Below, one piece after another: positions 13,596-20,197 of a stretch of 20,197 nt of DNA. Numbering within the stretch: the first letter of the stretch is position 1; each line of letters starts with the position of its first letter. This DNA is from Actinomycetes bacterium (GTDB taxonomy: Bacteria > Actinomycetota > Actinomycetes > Propionibacteriales > Propionibacteriaceae), in NCBI GenBank assembly GCA_023442485.1, contig JAEZZG010000049.1, positions 1-20,197 on the forward strand, in the 5' to 3' direction. The notes under the pieces were generated by a model, which worked only from the letters and a program-made list of their open reading frames with translations, was not told where the DNA came from and did no database searches. The translations under genes and the position numbers were made by a program.

Positions 13596-13737
13596 TCTAA
13601 ATTCTTGACGACGACACCTGAGCACAGCCAAGCAGACATGGCCCCCACAGTTTCGTCCTTGGATACGCCAGTGACACATTTGCCGTCGGATCTGCAAAAT
13701 GGGCACCGAAAATCAGCAACCTCTGTAAGGTAACCCC

Positions 13738-14466
13738 ATGGCTGAAATCAGGGTCGGAACAACTGGTTACCGCTACGACATCTGGTCGGGGCATTTCTAT
13801 CCCTCCGATCTCCCTGATGAGCAACGACTTGGCTACTATTGCCAGCATTTCAACATCCTCGAATACACCGACTCTTTCGACAAATGGCCAAGTGTCGCCC
13901 AGGCGATTAACTTGAAGCGCGCCCTTGCCAATGACTGCCTCGTCGATATCCAAGCGGCAAGGGTGCTCACCCACAAGAAAGCCCTCTACCGTCCCGAGTC
14001 ATGGATCGCGAAACTTGCCGGAACCTGGCATGTGCTCGGCGATCGGGCCGGGGTGCTGCGCTTCGCCATTCCCTCGGAGAATCCGCGCGATGATGCCAGG
14101 CTCGAGTATTTCTTGGCTCACAAACCGAACTGGTTGACGGTCGCATTCGAGTTCGAGAATCCGTCTTGGCACGATGAACGGATCTTCTCTCTTCTCAGCG
14201 AGTACCAGGTCGGCTTGGTGATTTCTTCCCAGGACGGTACCCGTAACCAGATGCACACCACCTCCGATCTGGTCTATCTGCGCCTTCACGGCCCAGACGG
14301 TGCCCCCGATTCGCCTTATTCCGATGCCGAGCTGCATTGGTGGGCGCAGGCGATTACCAACTGGCAGGACCAAGGCAAGGACGTCCACTGTTTCTTCGTC
14401 AATGCCGGCACCGCCAACAGTGTTCTCGACGCTTTGCGTCTGAAACAGATTCTGGGGCAACGGTAG
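13738..14466 (+). CDS. DUF72 (YecE-like) family protein
   Basis: The 242-residue protein starts with the DUF72 signature IRVGTTGYRYDIWSGHFYP and continues with LGYYCQHFNILEYTDSF, FAFE-type strand LTVAFEFENPSWHDERIF, and VYLRLHGPDGA near the end, followed by CFFVNAGTANSVLDAL in place of the usual 'FNNH..G.A..NA' block. DUF72 proteins have a TIM-barrel-like fold; the biochemical function is not established. The ATG has a good AAGG site (13728-13731). It is about the usual length. It lies between the hairpin at 13555-13595 and ilvE and is probably transcribed alone. Confidence 0.82.
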   Translation: MAEIRVGTTGYRYDIWSGHFYPSDLPDEQRLGYYCQHFNILEYTDSFDKWPSVAQAINLKRALANDCLVDIQAARVLTHKKALYRPESWIAKLAGTWHVLGDRAGVLRFAIPSENPRDDARLEYFLAHKPNWLTVAFEFENPSWHDERIFSLLSEYQVGLVISSQDGTRNQMHTTSDLVYLRLHGPDGAPDSPYSDAELHWWAQAITNWQDQGKDVHCFFVNAGTANSVLDALRLKQILGQR

Positions 14467-14610
14467 TCACCCCCGGATTCACAGTGGGTAGCGTCCCGCC
14501 GAGGTGAAGCACCATGCCGTGAGGCTGCAGCGGCCTATTCGTCCCCGCCTCGAAGCAGCTTCTGGGCACCGCCGTTATTGAATCCCTTCTGAATCGGCTG
14601 GACACCGGAT

Positions 14611-14616
14611 TACCAT
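14611..14616 (+). promoter_or_regulatory. candidate -10 element for ilvE
   Basis: TACCAT at 14611-14616 lies six bases before the ATG at 14623, the spacing of a leaderless transcript. A GAGG at 14617-14620 is too close to the start to be a good ribosome site. The ATG at 14614 is out of frame. Confidence 0.22.
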
Positions 14617-14622
14617 GAGGCC

Positions 14623-15765
14623 ATGACTGAGTTCACCGATGCTGCCCCAGCACCTACCCATCCGGATACCCCACCGGCCGAGACCCTCTTCCCGGTGCAG
14701 GCCCAGCCGTCACCTGTCGATGACGGCACCCTCCGCAGCTACCTGGCAGACCCTGGTTTTGGCAGGTACTTCACCGACCTGATGGCCCAAGCCGAGTGGA
14801 GTATCGACGCCGGCTGGCACGGATTCGGCCTCGTCCCCACTCAGTCGTGGTCACTTCACCCCGGCGCGGCCGTTTTCCACTACGGCCAAGAAATTTTTGA
14901 AGGGATGAAGGCCTACCGGCACCCAGATGACTCGGTGTGGCTATTTCGTCCCCGAGACAACGCCAGACGATTCGTCCACTCCGCCCAACGGTTGATGATG
15001 CCGACCCTCGACCCAGATATCTTCGTCGATGCCGTCACCGCGCTGGTTCGTCACGAGCACCGCTGGGTGCCAGAGCCTGACGGGGAACAAAGCCTCTACA
15101 TTCGCCCCTACATGATTGCCACCGAAACCCTGATCGGTGTCCGCGACGCCCACGCCTACCGTTTCGCCGTGATTGCAACGCCTGCGCAACCTTTCTATCC
15201 AGATCCCTTGACCTTGTGGGTGACCCCGAATTTCACCCGTTCCGCTGCTGGAGGCACGGGGTCGGCCAAGTGTGGCGGAAACTACGCCGGTTCGATGGCC
15301 GCCGAACACGAAGCCCACACCCACGGATGTAACCAGGTGTTGTGGCTGGACGGGGCGACCCGTCAAGCCGTCGAGGAATGCGGCACCATGAACTTCTTCT
15401 GCATCACCGCGACGGGAGAGCTGATCACCCCGGCGCTAACCGGGACGATTCTGGCTGGTATCACCCGCGATTCCCTGTTAGCCCTAGCCTCCCGTCACGG
15501 GCTCAGGGCTGTGGAGAAGACCATCACCATCGACTGGTTGCGAAATAGTTGCATGGATGGCTCAGTTGTCGAATGTTTCGCTTGTGGCACGGCTGCGGTG
15601 GTGTCCCCCGTCGTGGGGCTGAAAGCACCGGAGTGGTCTGTGCAGGTTAGCGACGGCCTCCCCGGCGCGCTCACTAGGCAGCTTCGCGACCATCTCACCG
15701 GCATCCAGTTTGGCCGCGAAGAGGACGAGTTCGGCTGGACTGTTCCGGTTTATTCCCGATCTTAG
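14623..15765 (+). CDS. ilvE: branched-chain amino acid aminotransferase
   Basis: This 380-residue fold-type IV PLP enzyme transfers the amino group between glutamate and the ketoacids of leucine, isoleucine and valine. The PLP lysine is K216 in GTGSAKCGGNYAGSM. Other family blocks are GWHGFGLVPTQ, HYGQEIFEGMKAYR (86-99), LYIRPYMIATE, EECGTMNFFC and TPALTGTILAGITRDSLL. The length fits the long actinobacterial IlvE group. About 35 low-conservation, Pro/Ala-rich residues precede the domain. It is preceded by 156 bases of spacer and followed after 80 bases by tpx, with no clear hairpin between. Confidence 0.92.
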   Translation: MTEFTDAAPAPTHPDTPPAETLFPVQAQPSPVDDGTLRSYLADPGFGRYFTDLMAQAEWSIDAGWHGFGLVPTQSWSLHPGAAVFHYGQEIFEGMKAYRHPDDSVWLFRPRDNARRFVHSAQRLMMPTLDPDIFVDAVTALVRHEHRWVPEPDGEQSLYIRPYMIATETLIGVRDAHAYRFAVIATPAQPFYPDPLTLWVTPNFTRSAAGGTGSAKCGGNYAGSMAAEHEAHTHGCNQVLWLDGATRQAVEECGTMNFFCITATGELITPALTGTILAGITRDSLLALASRHGLRAVEKTITIDWLRNSCMDGSVVECFACGTAAVVSPVVGLKAPEWSVQVSDGLPGALTRQLRDHLTGIQFGREEDEFGWTVPVYSRS

Positions 15766-15845
15766 GAATTCGGACAGTGTTGCCACGGCGATGAAAAGAT
15801 GCCAATAGCCTTTAGTGGAGGCGTCCAGCGAGCTAAGAATGAACT

Positions 15846-16343
15846 ATGACAACTATCAACTTCAAAGGTAACCCAGTTACGACATGCGGCGAACTCCCCG
15901 GCGTGGGGGATCAGCTACCCGAGTTTGACCTTGTCGGCACCGACCTTTCGGCGGTTCGCTCGGCTGACTTCGCTGGAAAACGGATCGTGCTTAACATCTT
16001 CCCCAGCGTCGACACGGGTGTGTGCGCTAAGTCTGTGCGGACGTTCAACGAGTTGGCGTCGAAGCTCGACAACACCGCCGTGGTGTGTGTCTCGAAGGAC
16101 CTCCCCTTCGCCCAGGATCGTTTCTGCGGCGCCGAAGGCATCGACAACGTCACCAGCGCCTCAGCCTTCCGCTCTGACTTCGGCGAGGTTTTCGGAATCA
16201 CGATGACTGACGGCCCACTCGCCGGGCTGCTGGCTCGTTGCGTGGTGATCGCTGACCCGTCCGGGAAGATCATCTACACCGACATCAACGACGAAGTCAC
16301 CACTGAACCCAACTATGACGCAGCAGTCGCTGCTCTAAGCTAA
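15846..16343 (+). CDS. tpx: thiol peroxidase (Tpx, atypical 2-Cys peroxiredoxin)
   Basis: The 165-residue protein reduces hydrogen peroxide and organic peroxides using thioredoxin. The peroxidatic cysteine is C60 in PSVDTGVCAKSVRTFNE and the resolving cysteine is C94 in DRFCGAEGI, the exact Tpx spacing. The N-terminus FKGNPVTTCGELPGVGD and the KDLPFAQ block are also diagnostic. The length is standard. No clear ribosome site precedes the ATG; TAAGAA at 15834-15839 could be a -10 for a leaderless start. A strong terminator-like hairpin begins 34 bases after the stop. Confidence 0.95.
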   Translation: MTTINFKGNPVTTCGELPGVGDQLPEFDLVGTDLSAVRSADFAGKRIVLNIFPSVDTGVCAKSVRTFNELASKLDNTAVVCVSKDLPFAQDRFCGAEGIDNVTSASAFRSDFGEVFGITMTDGPLAGLLARCVVIADPSGKIIYTDINDEVTTEPNYDAAVAALS

Positions 16344-16355
16344 TCGACAACCTCA

Positions 16356-17045
16356 ATGGCGATGTTGCCGATGATGAAGACCCCGTCCCGACTGCTCATC
16401 GGGGCGGGGTCTTTGATTGCTTCCATCGCTGCCGTCGCCGAGATCGCCCAGATGATCGGGCACTGGGCGGATCGGCACAAGATCGGTAAAAGCCCTCGTC
16501 GCAGGCATATCAAAGCGAAAACCTTAGGGGCGGCCCCGGCGTCGGGGACCGGTCAACGTCACACCATCATCGTCTTGGGGTGGCCTTCGCGCCCTGACGG
16601 TTCGATCCACCCGGTTCAGCGGTGGCGGGTCAAAATTGCCCGCCGCAGCATCGTCTGTGATTGCGACACCCGCCTGGTTTTCACCGGCTTTTCACCCGAC
16701 CCCACCCGCCCGAGTGAAGCCGCCACTATGGCTCGAATCGCCAAGAATATGGGGGTCCCGGACGCAATGATGGTGCTGGAAGAGGAGGCAACCTCGACGT
16801 GGCAAAACCTGGTCAACACCCAGCGGTGGATGGAAGATGCCGACGCCGTCCAGATCGCCTCTAACCCGCTCCACGCCTGGAGAGCTAGACGTTTCCTGCG
16901 CCGGATCAACCCGAGGGTCGCCGCCAAACTCATCCCTGCCCGCGACTATCGTTTCGGTGAGTACCTGACTTGGAAGCTGTATTTCACCGCCTACGAGATC
17001 ATCGGGGCGTGGCGCGAATGGCGTCACCCACGGCTACCTGGCTAG
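16356..17045 (+). CDS. DUF218 / YdcF-ElyC-SanA family protein
   Basis: Up to 229 residues. From about residue 68 it shows the DUF218 pattern: HTIIVLGWPSRPDG, a QRWRVKIA helix, CDTRLVFTGFS, SEAATMARIAKNMGVPDAMMVLEEEATSTWQN, DAVQIASNPLHAWRARRFL. DUF218 proteins are linked to envelope or murein-precursor functions; the activity is unclear. The N-terminus (about 12-34) is a single hydrophobic segment that could anchor it. The start is uncertain: ATGs at 16356, 16362, 16371 and 16374 lack a ribosome site, and the hairpin 16377-16413 is inside the coding region if any of these is used. ATG 16452 would give a shorter, soluble form. The stop at 17043-17045 overlaps the cupin stop on the other strand. 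Confidence 0.7.
   Translation: MAMLPMMKTPSRLLIGAGSLIASIAAVAEIAQMIGHWADRHKIGKSPRRRHIKAKTLGAAPASGTGQRHTIIVLGWPSRPDGSIHPVQRWRVKIARRSIVCDCDTRLVFTGFSPDPTRPSEAATMARIAKNMGVPDAMMVLEEEATSTWQNLVNTQRWMEDADAVQIASNPLHAWRARRFLRRINPRVAAKLIPARDYRFGEYLTWKLYFTAYEIIGAWREWRHPRLPG
16377..16413 (+). terminator. strong intrinsic-terminator-like hairpin after tpx, inside the YdcF reading frame
   Basis: A 15-bp stem (16377-16391 with 16399-16413, one G-U pair) starts with AAGACCCCG and ends with CGGGGTCTT, with a 7-base loop and a further T. This is the classical A-run/GC-stem/T-run form and could work in both directions. It overlaps codons 8-20 of the longest YdcF frame. Confidence 0.75.
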
Positions 17046-17419
17046 TGGGTCGACTCGCCCGCGTCGGTTCCAAGAAAGAGGATCAACGCGATCATTTCGA
17101 GATCGGCGTTCGAGGTGTTGACCAGCCCGTGGGTGTGGCCCGGGTCCACCCTGGTGATGTCTCCGGCTTTGACCGCGATCTCTTCGCCGTCGGCGTAGTA
17201 GGTGCCTTCGCCAGCCGTGATCAAGTAGAACTCGGTGTCGCCGACGTGTTCATGTTGACCAATCGAGGCTCCAGGCGGGATGACGAAGTGGTTGAACATG
17301 CGCCCTGCAGGAGCCATCTCGTCAGGGTTGAGCATTGACCGCACCGTCATTGACCCACAACCGCCGAAGACTTCCGTGCGTACTTGCACTGCCATCTCGG
17401 ATTCGTGGCGAATAATCAT
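17042..17419 (-). CDS. small cupin-domain protein
   Basis: The 125-residue single-domain cupin carries motif 1 as GASIGQHEHVGDTEFYLITAG (metal ligands H56, H58, E63) and motif 2 as GDITRVDPGHTHGLVN (H97). Such proteins are metal-dependent isomerases, dioxygenases or ligand-binding factors; the exact role cannot be told. It has an excellent ribosome site (GAGGAGG, seen on the minus strand just before 17419). It lies 29 bases downstream of the cation ATPase gene on the same strand, so co-transcription is likely. Its stop shares four bases (CTAG) with the stop of the convergent YdcF gene. Confidence 0.82.
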   Translation of the reverse strand: MIIRHESEMAVQVRTEVFGGCGSMTVRSMLNPDEMAPAGRMFNHFVIPPGASIGQHEHVGDTEFYLITAGEGTYYADGEEIAVKAGDITRVDPGHTHGLVNTSNADLEMIALILFLGTDAGESTH

Positions 17420-17448
17420 GGTTTCCTCCTCGCTACTTAGGCACGACT

Positions 17449-20150
17449 TTACTGCAGGTCACCGACCATGCGTCGGCGCAGACGCAACCGGAGTGCAACC
17501 TTGCGGATTTCCTCGGCGATCAACACCACAGACGCCGCACCGATAGACACCAGCCATTGATCCCAGGTCAGCGCGACGGTACCGAAGGCCACCTGGAAGA
17601 AGCCGATCTCGACAACCATGATCTGCAACACCACACCCACCACGATGGAACCGATCAGCCACGGGTTCGACCAAAGCCGGTAACCAGCAGACAAGAAGGT
17701 GGAGCGGGAGTTGAGCGCGTTGAACAACTGGGCGAAGACGAGTGTGGTGAATGCCGCCGTGCGCGCCACCGTCAGGTCAGCCACCTGGTCGACCGGAAGC
17801 CGCGGTGAGGTCACCAGGCCATGCGGCATGTAATAATCCAAGACGAAAAGGGTCACCAACGCCATCAAGAAGCCCACCCAGATAATCTGCATCCACATCG
17901 GGCGGTCAATCACTCGGTCTGTCGCCCGCCTGGGGGCGCGGTTCATCACGTCCTCGATGGCAGGGTCGATCCCCATCGCCAAGGCGGGGCCGGAATCCGT
18001 CACCAGATTGATCCAGAGGATCTGGGTAGCTAGCAGCGGAACCTGGAACACATGGGTGCCGGTGACCGGATCGACGAAGAACAAACCGATCAAGGACGCC
18101 GCGACGATCCCGAAGAACATGGTGAAGACCTCGCCCATATTCGACGACAGGAGATACCTGAGGAATTTGCGGATGTTGTCGAAGATCGATCTCCCCTCTT
18201 CGACGGCGGCGACAATGGTAGAGAAGTTGTCGTCAGACAAGATCATCGACGACGCCTCCTTCGACACCTCGGTGCCGGTAATCCCCATGGCCACACCGAT
18301 ATCGGCAGCCTTCAACGCCGGGGCGTCATTGACCCCGTCCCCCGTCATGGCAACGATCTCGCCTTGGTCTTGCAATGCGTTGACGATCTTCATCTTGTGA
18401 CGCGGTGCGACCCTGGCATAGACGGAGATGGTGGCGACGGCATCGGCGAACTCGGCATCGGTGAGAGAGTCGAGGTCAGCGCCGGTCAGCACCTCGCCTG
18501 GGTCCTCGGTGACCCCAAGCTGGGAGGCGATCTGACCTGCTGTTGCGGGATGGTCTCCGGTGATCATCATCACCGTGATCCCGGCACGTTGGGCCTGGGC
18601 AACGGCTGCGGCGGCCTCAGCACGGGGAGGGTCAATCATGCCGACCACACCCAGGTAGATCAGGTCGGTTTCATCCGTCTCGGAAAGTTCACCACTGCCA
18701 GCCCGACCGGGCTTATACCCCACTGCGATGGTCCGAAAGGCCCGGTCGGCTAGCGCCGCGACCTGGCCGAGCACCTCTTTGCGAAGCTGATCGGTGAACT
18801 CAATGATCTTGCCTTGCGCCGCCACCTTGGTGCAGTGGTTGATGAGGACGTCCGGTGCTCCCTTGGAGATCACCACCTGGCGGTGGCCGAGCTGACCGGA
18901 CACCGTCATCAGTTTGCGTTCAGAAGTGAACGGGACCTCGCCTGTGCGGGTGAAGTCTTCCACCAGAGTCTGGGCCGCATCGAGTTTGCCCGCTGCCGTC
19001 AAGAACGCGGCATCCGTCGGGTCTCCCTGAATCACCCAGGTGTTGCCGTCACGGGTCAAGGTCGCGTCATTAGTGATCGCCCCTCCAGCCAGGATCGCGG
19101 TGACCTGATCGGCCCCGCCAAAGTCATCAAGGTGGACGGTGTGCCAAGGCTGGGAAGCAGTCTCGACGGCCTCGACCGCCTCGACCGTCAACGAGTCTGC
19201 GGACGGGTCCCCAGACGCGGCGGGTGTTTGAGTAGCCACCGCCTCAGCGGCTACGTCACGACACCGCACACTCACATCCCCGTCGGGGGCATATCCGGAC
19301 CCTGAAACTTCGGCTTCACCACCGAGCCATACCACAGCGGCGATCGTCATCTCGTTGCGGGTGAGGGTACCGGTTTTATCCGACGCCACCACCGACGCCG
19401 AACCGAGAGCCTCCACCCCTGAAAGATCCTTGACGATAGCGTTACGCCTAGTCATCCGGTGAACGCCGAGGGAAAGCACCACCGTCATGATCGCCGGCAA
19501 CCCCTCGGGCACAGCCGCAACGGCCAAAGACACACCCAAGATCATGATCGCCACGAGGGCCGAAACCGAATGATCGGAGGTCACCAGATAGACCGCAACC
19601 ATCACCACCACGGCGATGACGATGACGCCCAAGCCAAGCACTTTGCCTAGTGAGGACAGCTCTTTCGACAGTGGCGTCGGCTCTGGCTGGGTCTCGGACA
19701 ACAGATCAGCGATAGCACCCATCTCAGTGGACATCCCCGTCGCGACCACCACAGCCTTGCCGACTCCTTGGGTGACGGCGGTGCCCTTGAAGACCATGTT
19801 GGTGCGGTCACCGAGGGAGGTTTCGCCGCTGAGCGGGTCAACATTCTTCGTTACCGGGACCGACTCACCGGTCAAACTCGCCTCGCTGATCCTCAGACTC
19901 GATTGGGAGATCAGTCTGGCGTCGGCACCCACCTGGTCTCCTTCAGCGAGGGACAAAATATCGCCAGGAACCAGGTCAACGGCGCGAACCTGGACGGGTT
20001 CGCCCTCCCTGATGACGGTTGCCATCACCTCCGTCATGGCCGCAAGCGCCTTGACCGCATCGGCGGCACGATTCTCTTGGATGAACCCCATCACGGCGTT
20101 GAGGATGACGATAGCGGTGATGACGAGTGCGTCCACCGGCCAACTCTCGG
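17449..20150 (-). CDS. cation-transporting P-type ATPase, Ca2+/PMR1-like (N-terminus missing at contig end)
   Basis: About 900 residues are visible. Motifs in order (counted from the valine codon at 20134-20136): LTGES (88-92) of the actuator domain, PEGLP (210-214) in membrane helix 4, the phosphorylated D253 in SDKTGTLT, TGDGVNDAPALK, then SSNMGEVFTMFFG (helix 5) and LWINLVTDSGPALAMG (helix 6). The glutamates and aspartate of helices 4-6 fit the calcium-type P2A ion site, so it probably exports Ca2+ or Mn2+ at the cost of ATP. The frame is open upstream of 20136 (E-S-W-P before the valine), so 20136 is not a true start; roughly 60-80 N-terminal residues are lost where genome ends and adapter begins. 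A Pro/Ala/Glu-rich insert (about 291-340) lies in the nucleotide-binding domain. Confidence 0.9.
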
Positions 20151-20197
20151 TTTTTTTTAATTATAAGGCGACCAGCGAGATCTACACAGCGACTAGC
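20151..20197 (+). other. sequencing-adapter contamination at the contig end (Illumina P5 plus index-length tail)
   Basis: T8 at 20151-20158 is followed by 29 bases (20159-20187) that match the Illumina P5 flow-cell oligo at 26 of 29 positions, including GATCTACAC at the end. The remaining ten bases to the window end have the length of an i5 index. This is not genomic DNA. Differences from P5 are at the 4th, 8th and 17th bases, as expected of low-quality read ends. Confidence 0.88.

Noticed and set aside
20134..20136. GTG at 20136 as the real start of the P-type ATPase
   Set aside because: The frame stays open upstream, there is no ribosome site, and the family needs an additional N-terminal cytosolic part and first membrane helices.
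20159..20187. AT-rich stretch near the right end as a promoter for the ATPase or its neighbour
   Set aside because: It matches the Illumina P5 oligo and is not genomic.

Overview
The window looks like chromosomal DNA of a GC-rich Gram-positive bacterium of the Actinomycetota, possibly Propionibacteriaceae. The reasons are the GC-biased third codon positions, GTG starts, likely leaderless genes, a PIG-L deacetylase of the mycothiol (Mca/MshB) type, and the IlvE and DUF218 types present. The lineage is inferred, not demonstrated. The right edge is a contig end: the last ~47 bases are not genome but an Illumina P5 adapter copy with an index-length tail, joined to the genome by a T-run.

Region 1 (1-138) is the tail of a DNA methyltransferase/restriction gene of MmeI type. 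Region 2 (449-7999, all + strand) is a six-gene cluster: DhnA-type class I aldolase, GlpP-family RNA-binding antiterminator, FGGY kinase close to L-xylulose kinase LyxK, D-2-hydroxyacid dehydrogenase, short-chain dehydrogenase, and a large sialidase that lacks a signal peptide. It is preceded by a 310-base leader region, has perfect hairpins in the spacers before glpP and before the kinase, and is followed by a nested hairpin at 8042-8081. It reads as an inducible pathway that trims a glycan or glycoside, oxidises or reduces the released sugar, phosphorylates it and splits it to a triose phosphate. No transporter is encoded here and the substrate is unknown. This is the best candidate for an undescribed system.

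Region 3 (8116-17045) is ordinary accessory and housekeeping content: a cytosolic SIMPL protein, a beta-propeller lipoprotein of the sorbosone/glucose dehydrogenase type, a convergent PIG-L deacetylase, L-asparaginase followed by a Helicobacter-PgdA-like deacetylase/imidase, a DUF72 protein, IlvE, thiol peroxidase and a DUF218/YdcF protein. A strong terminator-like hairpin after tpx lies inside the predicted start of the YdcF gene.

Region 4 (17042-20150, - strand) holds a cation P-type ATPase, cut at its N-terminus by the contig end, and a small cupin 29 bases downstream of it. The cupin and YdcF genes converge and share a CTAG palindrome as their two stop codons. I saw no tRNA, rRNA, CRISPR array, insertion sequence or phage gene.
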